In this document: piece by piece, positions 43,222-51,285 of the stretch
Layout: each line of letters starts with the position of its first letter
Numbering within the stretch: position 1 is the stretch's first letter
Assembly (NCBI RefSeq): GCF_040362915.1
Contig: NZ_AP029612.1
Coordinates: 1,550,001 to 1,614,000 of the forward strand
Length of the DNA stretch: 64,000 nucleotides
Direction of reading: 5' to 3'
Source: Sediminibacterium sp. KACHI17
Lineage (GTDB): Bacteria; Bacteroidota; Bacteroidia; Chitinophagales; Chitinophagaceae
Program-made: the position numbers and the translations under genes
The notes under the pieces: generated by a model
Database searches by the model: none
Told to the model about the DNA's origin: nothing
Seen by the model: the letters and a program-made list of their open reading frames with translations, nothing else

Positions 43222-43748
43222 TGGCAGTTATTCTCCCCGTCCTCGGTAAACATCCTGAATTTGGTGAAAATTGTTTTATTGCCCCTAATGCCACCATCGT
43301 TGGCGACGTGGTCATGGGTAATGATTGCAGCATATGGTTCAATGCGGTGGTTAGAGGTGATGTACATTATATCCGGATGGGTAATAAAGTCAATATTCAA
43401 GATGGGGCGGTTATTCATTGTACTTATCAAAAAAATCCTACTGAAATCGGCAATAATGTTTCCATCGGACACAATGCATTGGTACATGGCTGTACGATTC
43501 ACGATAATGTGTTGATTGGCATGGGAGCAATTGTAATGGATCGTTGTATAGTACACAGTAATTCTATCATAGCAGCAGGTGCTGTTTTATTGGAAGGAAC
43601 TGTTGTTGAAGCAGGCTGTATCTATGCCGGCGTTCCTGCTAAAAAAGTAAAAGATATTTCACAAGAACTCATCAACGGAGAGATCAATCGTATCTCGAAT
43701 AATTACGTGATGTATGCTTCGTGGTTTCAGGAAGAGAAGAAAAGTTAA
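43221..43748 (+). CDS. gamma-class carbonic anhydrase family protein
   Basis: 175 residues with the left-handed beta-helix of hexapeptide repeats (for example NATIVGDVVMGNDCSIWFNAVVRG). The metal-binding histidines of the gamma class are in GAVIHCTYQKN and SIGHNALVHGCTIHD. Members either hydrate CO2 or are inactive acyltransferase-like relatives (YrdA/PaaY). The heptad array ends directly at its start codon. Confidence 0.9.
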   Translation: MAVILPVLGKHPEFGENCFIAPNATIVGDVVMGNDCSIWFNAVVRGDVHYIRMGNKVNIQDGAVIHCTYQKNPTEIGNNVSIGHNALVHGCTIHDNVLIGMGAIVMDRCIVHSNSIIAAGAVLLEGTVVEAGCIYAGVPAKKVKDISQELINGEINRISNNYVMYASWFQEEKKS

Positions 43749-43810
43749 TGAATAGCTTATGGCATATTGGTGATAGCAAATAGTAGAGGCATTGGCTATG
43801 ATCGATATGT
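43749..43810. repeat. heptad array, CTTATGG family
   Basis: Eight units including CTTATGG, CATATTG, GTGATAG, CAAATAG, ATTGGCT, between the convergent carbonic anhydrase and rsgA genes. Same family as the second unit at 1.3 kb. Confidence 0.65.
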
Positions 43811-43816
43811 TGTACC

Positions 43817-44740
43817 TTAATACTCCTCGCCCATCGTATCCAATATCGTTCTATAACTGATATATCTTTCTTCTGAGATCTCTCCTTGCATCACTGCTTT
43901 TTTTACGGCACAATTCGGTTCTTCGATATGCATACAGTTATTGAACTGACAATCATTGATCCGTTTTCTCATTTCCGGAAAATAATGTGCGAGTTCTTCT
44001 TTTTCGATATCTACCAGACCAAATTCTCGAACACCTGGTGTATCAATAATATGACCACCTCCCGGCAGATCGAACATTTCTGCAAATGTGGTGGTATGCA
44101 TCCCTTTTCCACTCCAACCACTTACCTCCTGCGTACGTAAATTAAACTCTGGAAATAATGCATTGACACAGGTTGATTTTCCAACGCCGCTATGCCCACT
44201 TAATAAAGATGTTTTATTATGAAGTATGGCTTTGATCGAATCAAGTCCCTCCCGTTTTTCAACACTACATAACAATACTTCATAACCGATCTTGGTATAG
44301 ATATCACGTAGCTGTTCAAATTTATCCATCTCTTTTTTTCGATAGAGATCTGATTTATTGAAAATGATCACAGCAGGAACATGATAGGCTTCACAAGAGA
44401 TCAAAAACCTGTCCATAAATCCCTGGGATGTTTTGGGATCTTTCAAGGTTACAAACAATAAACTCTGATCCAGGTTGGATGCAATAATATGGTGCAGGTG
44501 CTTATTATGAGGAGAGATTCTGGCAACATAATTCTTACGATCATGAATGGTACTAATAATGGCCGACTCCTCTTCAACAGCTTCAATTTCCATCTCCACT
44601 TCATCCCCCACAGCGATGGGATTTGTTGAAGTAATCCCCTCAATTTTCATAACCCCTTTGATACGGGCATTATACAAACGTCCATCCTCCCCTTTTGCGA
44701 TGTACCAACTACCGGTTGACTTATAAATTCTGGCCCTCAT
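43817..44740 (-). CDS. rsgA: ribosome small subunit-dependent GTPase RsgA
   Basis: 307 residues. N-terminal OB fold (STGSWYIAKGEDGRLYNARI). The circularly permuted GTPase shows G4 IIFNKSDLYRKK before G1 LLSGHSGVGKSTCVNALF and G3 HIIDTPGVREFG. The C-terminal zinc finger is CQFNNCMHIEEPNC (Cys/His ligands). RsgA checks the 30S decoding centre late in assembly. The ATG follows a TATCTTCG element by five bases. Confidence 0.95.
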   Translation of the reverse strand: MRARIYKSTGSWYIAKGEDGRLYNARIKGVMKIEGITSTNPIAVGDEVEMEIEAVEEESAIISTIHDRKNYVARISPHNKHLHHIIASNLDQSLLFVTLKDPKTSQGFMDRFLISCEAYHVPAVIIFNKSDLYRKKEMDKFEQLRDIYTKIGYEVLLCSVEKREGLDSIKAILHNKTSLLSGHSGVGKSTCVNALFPEFNLRTQEVSGWSGKGMHTTTFAEMFDLPGGGHIIDTPGVREFGLVDIEKEELAHYFPEMRKRINDCQFNNCMHIEEPNCAVKKAVMQGEISEERYISYRTILDTMGEEY

Positions 44741-44745
44741 TCAAA

Positions 44746-44753
44746 CGAAGATA
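44746..44753 (-). promoter_or_regulatory. -7-like element TATCTTCG of rsgA
   Basis: Minus-strand variant of TAnnTTTG, five bases before the rsgA start at 44740. Confidence 0.5.
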
Positions 44754-44874
44754 ATAAGCCTTTGTGGCTTTCCAACTATCGATAAAAACTGTCTAAAATC
44801 AATATTTGCGAAACATTAACCCCTGTTTTAAGGGCTATCACGTAACAATGACTGACCTTCAGGGGGGAATTCAA

Positions 44875-44882
44875 TATCTTTG
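44875..44882 (+). promoter_or_regulatory. -7 element TATCTTTG of ubiE/menG
   Basis: Exact consensus, six bases before ATG 44889, predicting a leaderless transcript of ubiE-porT. Confidence 0.65.
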
Positions 44883-44888
44883 TGCCTT

Positions 44889-45632
44889 ATGGCAAAGTTT
44901 GCGCACGATGAGGTGGTTCCTTACCAGCAAAGTGAAAAAGGAAAAAAGGAACAGGTAGCAGAGATGTTCAACAGTATCGCATTCAGATACGATTTTTTAA
45001 ATCGCTTTCTGACAGCGGGTGTAGATATTCAATGGCGGAAAAAAGCGATCAGACAATTGAAAGACATTCAACCGCAATTGGTATTGGATGTTGCAACAGG
45101 TACTGCGGATGTAGCTATCATGATGCATCGGATGCTGAAAACCAAAAAGATCATTGGCATAGATATTTCGGAGGGGATGCTGGCATTGGGAAGAGAAAAA
45201 CTCGAAAAGCTACAGCTTACCGATCATATCACCCTTCAGACCGGAGACAGTGAAACGATTCATTTTCCTGACAATCATTTTGATGCCATTACCGTATCAT
45301 TTGGTGTTCGGAATTTTGCACATTTAGATAAGGGAATGTCGGAAATGTATCGGGTACTTCGTCCGGGAGGAAAATTGGTGGTCCTGGAATTCTCCAGACC
45401 TAAACAACCACTTTTCAGAAAAATGTGTGACTTTTATACCAATGTGATCACTCCCGGTGTTGGGAGACTATTTGCGAATAATAAAGATGCGTATCAATAT
45501 CTGAACGATAGTGTTCAAGCCTTCCCTGAAGGAGATAACTTTTTAAATATTATGCATGAAGCAGGATTTACTCAAACTTATCTGAAAAAACTCAGTTTCG
45601 GCATATGCACTATTTATTGCGGAAGCAAGTAA
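44889..45632 (+). CDS. ubiE: demethylmenaquinone methyltransferase
   Basis: 247 residues from ATG 44889 (MAKFAHDEVVPYQQSEKGKK); a TTG nine bases upstream overlaps the promoter and was rejected. The SAM-binding motif is LVLDVATGTADVAIMM. IFNSIAFRYDFLN-type entry is MFNSIAFRYDFLNRFL, and VSFGVRNFAHLDKGMSEMYR is the family signature. Performs the last methylation of menaquinone synthesis. Its 3' end overlaps the PorT-family gene by 28 bases. Confidence 0.95.
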   Translation: MAKFAHDEVVPYQQSEKGKKEQVAEMFNSIAFRYDFLNRFLTAGVDIQWRKKAIRQLKDIQPQLVLDVATGTADVAIMMHRMLKTKKIIGIDISEGMLALGREKLEKLQLTDHITLQTGDSETIHFPDNHFDAITVSFGVRNFAHLDKGMSEMYRVLRPGGKLVVLEFSRPKQPLFRKMCDFYTNVITPGVGRLFANNKDAYQYLNDSVQAFPEGDNFLNIMHEAGFTQTYLKKLSFGICTIYCGSK

Positions 45633-46324
45633 TCCTGTTTGCGATCATCCTTTTTTCTTCCGTGTCTGTATTGGCACAGAAGCAACGTTATCGTCCTAAT
45701 CACGATGACCTTCCTTATTATTTTGGTCTTACATTGGGTTATAACAGCTCCTATCTACACCAAACCAAATCTCCCCGGTTTTTACAGTCAGATTCCATTT
45801 TATCCGTTGAACCCGGAGCCAGTGGCGGTATTGTAATGGGGCTCCTCGCTACCGTTAAAATGACCAACCGATTTGAATTACGCGCCAACCCGCAATTGAT
45901 CATTGGCGGATCGAAATTCATGGCTTATCAATTGGGGCCTACCAAACCCGGAGAGGGTTCATTTCAAAAACAAACTTTACCCGCTACATTGATCAGCTTA
46001 CCGGTACATTTCAAATTCAACTCCGATCGTATTGGTAATTTCAGAACTTATTTATTAGGGGGTATTAAAATTGATACCGATCTGTCTAGTAATTCAGCTG
46101 CCCGTTTATCAGAAGACCTGTTAAAGCTGAAAAGAAATGATTTCGGTTTTGAAACAGGTATCGGCTTTAATTTCTATCTGCCCTTTGTAACCGTTTCACC
46201 GGAGATCAAATTCAGTTATGGATTATCCAATATCCATCAATATGATCCAACCCTAAAATATTCCAATGTCTTGGATAAGATTCAATCCCGCATGATCATT
46301 TTCTCAATTCATTTAGAAGATTAA
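45605..46324 (+). CDS. porT: PorT-family outer membrane beta-barrel protein (type IX secretion)
   Basis: 239 residues with a signal peptide (HYLLRKQVILFAIILFSSVSVLAQ). The mature part is an outer membrane beta-barrel-like protein starting YRPNHDDLPYYFGLTLGYNSS, with C-terminal MIIFSIHLED. The adjacency and overlap with ubiE is, as far as I recall, the conserved location of PorT/SprT in Bacteroidota. PorT is required for type IX secretion, consistent with the CHU_C-type and PorP/SprF-like proteins in the window. The start lies 28 bases inside ubiE; TTG 45617 would shorten the overlap. Confidence 0.82.
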   Translation: MHYLLRKQVILFAIILFSSVSVLAQKQRYRPNHDDLPYYFGLTLGYNSSYLHQTKSPRFLQSDSILSVEPGASGGIVMGLLATVKMTNRFELRANPQLIIGGSKFMAYQLGPTKPGEGSFQKQTLPATLISLPVHFKFNSDRIGNFRTYLLGGIKIDTDLSSNSAARLSEDLLKLKRNDFGFETGIGFNFYLPFVTVSPEIKFSYGLSNIHQYDPTLKYSNVLDKIQSRMIIFSIHLED

Positions 46325-46370
46325 GGTTTACTGCACATGATGTAATAAATTGCAGCATTGCTAAAGCGCG

Positions 46371-47717
46371 ATGCTTATGAAAGATTATATCATCAAAAAT
46401 ACCGCCATCGTAAATGAAGGGACCATTACCCATGGCGATGTATGGATCAGAAATTCCAGAATCGAAAAAATCGGCGGCTCACTGAACCCTGCCGTAAATG
46501 CTATTGAAATTGATGGCAGTCATCAATTTCTCTTACCCGGTGTTATTGATGATCAGGTTCATTTTCGTGAACCCGGACTTACCCATAAAGCCACTATTTA
46601 CACAGAAGCAAAAGCCGCAGTAGCAGGTGGTGTCACTAGTTTTATGGAAATGCCGAATACAAGTCCACCTGCTTTTAACCAGGAATTATTGGAACAAAAA
46701 TATGAGACCGGTAAAAATACCTCTCTGGCCAATTACTCCTTTTTCATGGGCACTTCCAATGATAACCTTGATGAGATCTTACGAACCAATGATAAAAAAA
46801 ATGAGGTCTGCGGTGTCAAAATATTCATGGGCTCTTCTACAGGAAATTTATTGGTAGATAATCCATTGATCCTCGAAAAAGTATTTGCCGGATCCGAACT
46901 ATTGATCGCTACTCATTGTGAAGAGGAAAGTATCATTAAAGAGAATTTTGCTGCATTAAAAGCAAAAAAAGGAACCCTTGAACCTTCAGATCATCCGATC
47001 ATCCGAAATGTAGATGCATGCTTTGAATCATCCTTTAAAGCCATCCAATACGCGAAAAAATATAACACCCGATTACACATTCTGCATATTACTACAGCGA
47101 AAGAGTTACAACTCTTTGGTAATATGCTGCCATTAAAAGACAAGCGTATTACTTCAGAAGTATGTGTACATCATCTCCACTTTACCAGTGACGATTACGC
47201 TCGTTTGGGTAATCAAATCAAATGTAATCCGGCCATTAAAGCACCCGATAATAGAAAAGCTTTATGGGAAGCCTTACTGGATGATCGCTTAGATGTGATC
47301 GCAACAGATCATGCTCCGCATACCTGGGCTGAGAAACAAGAAGATTATGAACATGCACATGCCGGACTGCCATTGATTCAACACTCATTAGGACTGATGT
47401 TGCATTATGTGAAGGAAGGAAAGATCAGTATTGAGAAAGTAGTAGAAAAAATGAGTCATGCTGTAGCACAGTGCTTTCAGATCAAAGAAAGAGGATTTAT
47501 TCGTGAAGAATATTATGCAGATCTGGTACTGGTAGATATGAACCAATCCAATACCATTCAAAAAGACAATATTCTTTATAAATGTGGCTGGAGCCCTCTG
47601 GAAGGAATGACACTCCCCGCAACCATCAATTACACATTTGTAAATGGACATCCCGTTTATGGAAAAGGAGTATTTGATGAGTCTAAGAGGGGGATGAGAC
47701 TGAGTTTTGAGAGATAG
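46371..47717 (+). CDS. dihydroorotase
   Basis: 448 residues (MLMKDYIIKNTAIVNEG; start could also be the second Met at 46377). Long type-I-like dihydroorotase of the cyclic amidohydrolase family: GVIDDQVHFREPGLTHKATI, ATHCEEESI, RLHILHITTAKE, and the catalytic Asp in IATDHAPHTWAEK. In the usual DxHxHxRxP motif the first His is replaced by Gln (DDQVHFREP). I recall the same replacement in other Bacteroidota enzymes. Part of pyrimidine synthesis, but no other pyr genes are adjacent. The stop lies inside a heptad array. Confidence 0.9.
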   Translation: MLMKDYIIKNTAIVNEGTITHGDVWIRNSRIEKIGGSLNPAVNAIEIDGSHQFLLPGVIDDQVHFREPGLTHKATIYTEAKAAVAGGVTSFMEMPNTSPPAFNQELLEQKYETGKNTSLANYSFFMGTSNDNLDEILRTNDKKNEVCGVKIFMGSSTGNLLVDNPLILEKVFAGSELLIATHCEEESIIKENFAALKAKKGTLEPSDHPIIRNVDACFESSFKAIQYAKKYNTRLHILHITTAKELQLFGNMLPLKDKRITSEVCVHHLHFTSDDYARLGNQIKCNPAIKAPDNRKALWEALLDDRLDVIATDHAPHTWAEKQEDYEHAHAGLPLIQHSLGLMLHYVKEGKISIEKVVEKMSHAVAQCFQIKERGFIREEYYADLVLVDMNQSNTIQKDNILYKCGWSPLEGMTLPATINYTFVNGHPVYGKGVFDESKRGMRLSFER

Positions 47718-47799
47718 CTGATGGTCAATGGTCCATAGTCCATGGTAGATCAGTTGTGCCATGGACTATGGACGATCGACTATGGACCAAAAACCAAAC
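47712..47799. repeat. heptad array, CCATGGT family, perfect 15-bp stem
   Basis: Arms 47731-47745 and 47759-47773 (GTCCATAGTCCATGG and its complement) are exact. Units TGATGGT, CAATGGT, CCATAGT, CCATGGT, then GACTATG, GACGATC, GACTATG. The dihydroorotase stop is inside the left end. It precedes the MutS-like start by a few bases. Confidence 0.88.
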
Positions 47800-47801
47800 G
47801 T

Positions 47802-49115
47802 ATGCAAATAGACAAAACCACACTAGCTGACCTTTCCATTTTTCATAGTGAGGAAGAATTATCGGTCGTTCATTTTTTGGATCATACCCAAACCGGCGGT
47901 GGTAGAGATTATTTGTATGATATGATTGGAAAGCCATTGGCGTCGGTTGATGCGATCCTAAGCAATCAGCAGATCATTAAAGAGTTGATGCAAGTGACTG
48001 ATCGCTGGCCTGTATCGATCACTAATGGTACCATTATGGTGATCGCTCGGTTTTATGAATCACAGATCAATAAGTATCCAACTCAACCCAATGTATTCAA
48101 TAGCTTCACTTATAAGCTTTTCAATGCTCCTGATTTTTCTTTGACCCGTTACACGATCACACATTGTATCGATTTCATTAAAGGAATGACGCAGGTAAGT
48201 ACCTTATTAAAAGAAAGTACACAGAGCACGCAGTTGCGAATATGGGCTGAGCGAATTGATATGCTCCTGAATAAAGGACTGATACCCGAGATAGGAACCC
48301 AATCAAAAGAAGAGATGCCCAACTGGCGCATTTTAAGTTATGCAGACTTTATACGTTTCCACTATAAAAACCAGATCTTCGAATTGATCGATCTGTATAG
48401 TCGTATCGATGCATTTCTTTCGTTAAGTATTGCCTGTAAGAAATATGATTTTTGTTTTCCTGAAATCAGTCTATCAACACAACCCTTTATCGAAGCAACG
48501 GGATTGTACCATCCACTTTTACAAACACCAACATCGTATAATGTAGATATGAGTCGGGATAAGAATTTTCTTTTCCTGACCGGAGCCAATATGGCCGGAA
48601 AGAGTACTTTCATCAAAGCAGTAGGTGTAAGTGTATACCTGGCACATCTGGGAATGGGAGTGCCTGCTACCAAGATGCAATTGAGTTTATTCGATGGATT
48701 ATTGAGTAATATCAATGTGGTAGATAATATTGTAAAAGGCGAAAGTTATTTTTTCAATGAAGTACAACGCATTCGTAATACCATTGAAAAAATCAGTGAT
48801 GGAAGAAACTGGTTGATCCTTATAGATGAACTCTTCAAAGGAACCAATGTTCAAGATGCCATGAAGTGCAGCACCACTGTGATCGAAGGCTTGCGTAAAA
48901 TGAAGAATGTACTATTCATCCTATCCACACACTTATATGAGATAGGCGAACCACTTCAACAATACAGCAATATCCAATTCCGCTATTTTGAAACCAGTGT
49001 ACAAGATGAACAACTGGTATTCAGTTATCAACTAAAAGAAGGCATCAGCAACGACAGACTCGGGTATTTGATTTTGAGGAGAGAAGGGGTTGTTGAGCTA
49101 CTAGAAAAATTGTGA
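47802..49115 (+). CDS. MutS-related ATPase
   Basis: 437 residues from ATG 47802 (MQIDKTTLADLSIFHSEEEL); 20 extra in-frame residues before it are translated repeat. It has the MutS core and ATPase domains but lacks the N-terminal mismatch-binding domain: Walker A TGANMAGKSTFIKAVG, the signature region SNINVVDNIVKGESYFFNEVQRI, and Walker B WLILIDELFKGTNVQDA. Short MutS-like proteins of this kind are common in Bacteroidota, of uncertain function. The 3' end overlaps the antisense four-helix-bundle gene by 88 bases. Confidence 0.88.
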   Translation: MQIDKTTLADLSIFHSEEELSVVHFLDHTQTGGGRDYLYDMIGKPLASVDAILSNQQIIKELMQVTDRWPVSITNGTIMVIARFYESQINKYPTQPNVFNSFTYKLFNAPDFSLTRYTITHCIDFIKGMTQVSTLLKESTQSTQLRIWAERIDMLLNKGLIPEIGTQSKEEMPNWRILSYADFIRFHYKNQIFELIDLYSRIDAFLSLSIACKKYDFCFPEISLSTQPFIEATGLYHPLLQTPTSYNVDMSRDKNFLFLTGANMAGKSTFIKAVGVSVYLAHLGMGVPATKMQLSLFDGLLSNINVVDNIVKGESYFFNEVQRIRNTIEKISDGRNWLILIDELFKGTNVQDAMKCSTTVIEGLRKMKNVLFILSTHLYEIGEPLQQYSNIQFRYFETSVQDEQLVFSYQLKEGISNDRLGYLILRREGVVELLEKL

Positions 49116-49483
49116 TATGTCAGATGGCAGATGTCAAATGTCAGATTTGTTTTTGTTGTAGCTGAGAAAATGGCAGTTAACTCATGAGCCTCTCGTATAA
49201 GCCTATAAATTCGATTATCGTTAACTATCACCGTTTCTTGTAGGATTTGTAACCAGTATAAAGACTCATCAGACTCTTCCAATACAATTTCAATCTTATA
49301 AATAAAATCAGCGATAGATTTTGCTCGTTTAGAAGCTCTATAATTTGCAGCAACCGAACCCGCAGATCTTATTAGTTGTTTTCCAATCTCAAAACCAACA
49401 TTATTTTTTGGCAATAACAAGCACAATTGAATGATCTCAATATGAAAATGTTTAGTTCTATTTTCGAGTTCTTGTCTATCCAT
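49028..49483 (-). CDS. four-helix-bundle protein (23S rRNA intervening-sequence/S23 family)
   Basis: 151 residues. The core, about 112 residues, matches the IVP/S23 four-helix-bundle family: LIRSAGSVAANYRASKRAKS near residue 40-60, then DFIYKIEIVLEESDESLYWL. In Leptospira and Coxiella this family is encoded in intervening sequences of 23S rRNA; elsewhere it is free-standing and of unknown role. Here the reading frame continues for about 38 residues (NLTFDICHLTYHNFSSSS and beyond) through a heptad array and into antisense of the MutS-like gene. The gene is bracketed by a perfect 20-bp inverted repeat made of heptad units. Confidence 0.8.
   Translation of the reverse strand: MDRQELENRTKHFHIEIIQLCLLLPKNNVGFEIGKQLIRSAGSVAANYRASKRAKSIADFIYKIEIVLEESDESLYWLQILQETVIVNDNRIYRLIREAHELTAIFSATTKTNLTFDICHLTYHNFSSSSTTPSLLKIKYPSLSLLMPSFS
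49112..49149. repeat. heptad array, CAGATGT family (inverted repeat left end)
   Basis: Units TCAGATG, GCAGATG, TCAAATG, TCAGATT. Bases 49117-49136 are the exact complement of 49532-49551, on the other side of the four-helix-bundle gene. The MutS-like stop codon lies at its start. Confidence 0.88.
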
Positions 49484-49521
49484 CTAGCTAATATGTTTCA
49501 AATTATACGAACATATCACAA

Positions 49522-49560
49522 ATATCAAATCTGACATCTGCCATCTGACATCCGCCATTA
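49522..49560. repeat. heptad array, CAGATGT family (inverted repeat right end)
   Basis: Units ATATCAA, ATCTGAC, ATCTGCC, ATCTGAC, ATCCGCC. Perfect 20-bp inverted copy of 49117-49136, 395 bases apart. Confidence 0.88.
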
Positions 49561-49590
49561 AATCAGGAGTTTCTACGCGTATTATTACCT

Positions 49591-49669
49591 GTTTTATTCA
49601 TTCTTATTTTTTGCTCCTTTATCTTTCCCTTCTTTTGACTTTTTAATTTTTACTTTTTACTTCTTTATT
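49591..49669 (+). repeat. T-rich heptad array upstream of yifB/comM
   Basis: Period-7 units such as TTATCTT, TCCCTTC, TTTTGAC, TTTTTAA, TTTTTAC, TTTTTAC, TTCTTTA, ending at ATG 49670. No partner arm is seen. Confidence 0.65.
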
Positions 49670-51211
49670 ATGCTGGTAAAAACATTTGGTAGTGCTGTTT
49701 ATGGCGTAGAAGCTATTACAATAACAATTGAGGTTAATGTTAGTGCAGGACAGGGATATCAAATCGTAGGATTGCCTGATAATGCGGTTCGGGAAAGTTT
49801 GCAACGAACAGAGAGTGCTATCAAAACCAATGATTTTCATATGCCACGTACTAAGATCGTTGTGAATCTTGCACCGGCAGATATTAGAAAATCAGGTTCT
49901 TCCTTTGATCTGCCGATTGCATTAGGCATATTGGGCGCCAGTGAACAGTTGGAAAATCCTGAAGCACTCAATGACTATGTGATCATGGGAGAATTGAGTC
50001 TGGATGGAAGTATACAGCCCATCAAAGGTGCATTACCTATTGCGATTCAAGCGAGAAAAGAAGGCTTCAAAGGATTGATCGTTCCCAAATCCAACGCCAG
50101 AGAAGCAGGTATGGTAAATCAACTCAATGTATTTGGAGTAGAGCACTTGGATGAAGTGGTCGCTTTCTTCAAAGATGAAAACAGTTTACAGCCTGTGGTC
50201 GTTAATACACGTGAAGAATTTTTTAGTGACCAATACCAATTTGAATTTGATTTCACCGACGTAAAGGGACAAGAAAATATTAAACGTGCCTTAGAAATTG
50301 CAGCTGCCGGCGGACATAACGCCATTTTGATTGGTCCACCAGGTGCGGGAAAAACCATGTTGGCAAAACGTTTGCCCACTATTCTACCACCATTAAGTCT
50401 ACAGGAAGCACTGGAAACAACCAAGATTCATAGTGTAGCAGGAAAATTACCTGAGAATAGTTCATTGATCAGTAAGCGTCCGTTCAGGTCTCCGCATCAT
50501 ACCATCAGTGATGTAGCATTGGTAGGTGGGGGTGGTGTTCCTCAACCAGGTGAAATTTCACTAGCGCATAATGGTGTATTGTTTTTGGATGAGTTACCCG
50601 AATTTAAGCGAACGGTTTTAGAAGTGATGCGTCAACCGATGGAAGAAAGACGGGTTACGATCTCACGTGCAAAAATCGCACTTGATTTTCCAGCCAATTT
50701 CATGTTGATCGCATCGATGAATCCATGCCCTTGCGGATACTATAATCATCCGGAAAAAGAATGTACTTGCGGACCCGGCATCGTTCAGAAATATTTAAAT
50801 AAAGTATCCGGTCCATTATTGGATAGAATTGATTTGCACGTAGAAGTAACGCCGGTGGCATTCAGTGAATTGAGTAATCAGCAAAATGGAGAAGACTCAG
50901 CAGCTATTCGTGAAAGAGTCATAAAAGCCAGAGAAATACAATCATTGCGATACAATGGTGAGAATGGTGTATATGCGAATGCACAAATGAGTAGTAAACA
51001 ACTTAGAGAAATTTGCAGGATCAGTAGTATGAGTGAAAACCTACTCAAACGCGCGATGGAAAAATTAAACTTGAGTGCGCGTGCCTATGACCGTATTTTA
51101 AAAGTAAGTAGAACAATCGCTGATTTGGCTAATAGTGCCGATATACAACCCGAACATTTGGCGGAAGCGATTCATTACCGCAGTTTAGATCGTGAGGGAT
51201 GGGCAGGCTAA
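49670..51211 (+). CDS. YifB/ComM-family Mg-chelatase-like ATPase
   Basis: 513 residues. The N-terminal Lon protease-like S5 domain (VEVNVSAGQGYQIVGLPDNAV, DIRKSGSSFDLPIALGIL) is followed by an AAA+ module: Walker A AILIGPPGAGKTMLAKRLP, then the family motifs FRSPHHTISDVALVGGG, PGEISLAHNGVLFLDELPEF, and SMNPCPCGYYNHPEKECTCG. ComM/YifB helicases promote branch migration during natural transformation in other bacteria. No competence genes are adjacent. The stop codon lies in the stem of a perfect palindromic hairpin. Confidence 0.93.
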   Translation: MLVKTFGSAVYGVEAITITIEVNVSAGQGYQIVGLPDNAVRESLQRTESAIKTNDFHMPRTKIVVNLAPADIRKSGSSFDLPIALGILGASEQLENPEALNDYVIMGELSLDGSIQPIKGALPIAIQARKEGFKGLIVPKSNAREAGMVNQLNVFGVEHLDEVVAFFKDENSLQPVVVNTREEFFSDQYQFEFDFTDVKGQENIKRALEIAAAGGHNAILIGPPGAGKTMLAKRLPTILPPLSLQEALETTKIHSVAGKLPENSSLISKRPFRSPHHTISDVALVGGGGVPQPGEISLAHNGVLFLDELPEFKRTVLEVMRQPMEERRVTISRAKIALDFPANFMLIASMNPCPCGYYNHPEKECTCGPGIVQKYLNKVSGPLLDRIDLHVEVTPVAFSELSNQQNGEDSAAIRERVIKAREIQSLRYNGENGVYANAQMSSKQLREICRISSMSENLLKRAMEKLNLSARAYDRILKVSRTIADLANSADIQPEHLAEAIHYRSLDREGWAG

Positions 51212-51249
51212 ACTATTGGAAAGTTCCGAAACTTTCCAATAGTTTAGCC
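51206..51249. terminator. perfect 20-bp hairpin after yifB
   Basis: Arms 51206-51225 and 51230-51249 are exact complements (core ACTATTGGAAAGTT) with 4-base loop. The yifB stop codon is inside. It lacks a long T-run, so efficiency as a terminator is uncertain; it lies between convergent genes. Confidence 0.75.
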
Positions 51250-51285
51250 CAATTTTATTGATTAATATTTAAAGGACCCTCCTTA

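Noticed and set aside
47742..47801. N-terminal extension of the MutS-like protein and similar extensions of the thiolase, rlmN, rimM and bshA frames
   Set aside because: Most of these extra residues are translated heptad repeat or leader. The internal ATG matches family starts and, for rlmN and rimM, follows a -7 element.
49028..49560. Diversity-generating retroelement accessory protein (Avd, also a four-helix bundle)
   Set aside because: No reverse transcriptase, template repeat or variable repeat is nearby; the sequence fits the IVP/S23 branch better.
51206..51249. Treating the palindrome after yifB as another heptad array
   Set aside because: It is a perfect hairpin but tandem 7-base units are not convincing, so it is listed as a terminator-like hairpin.
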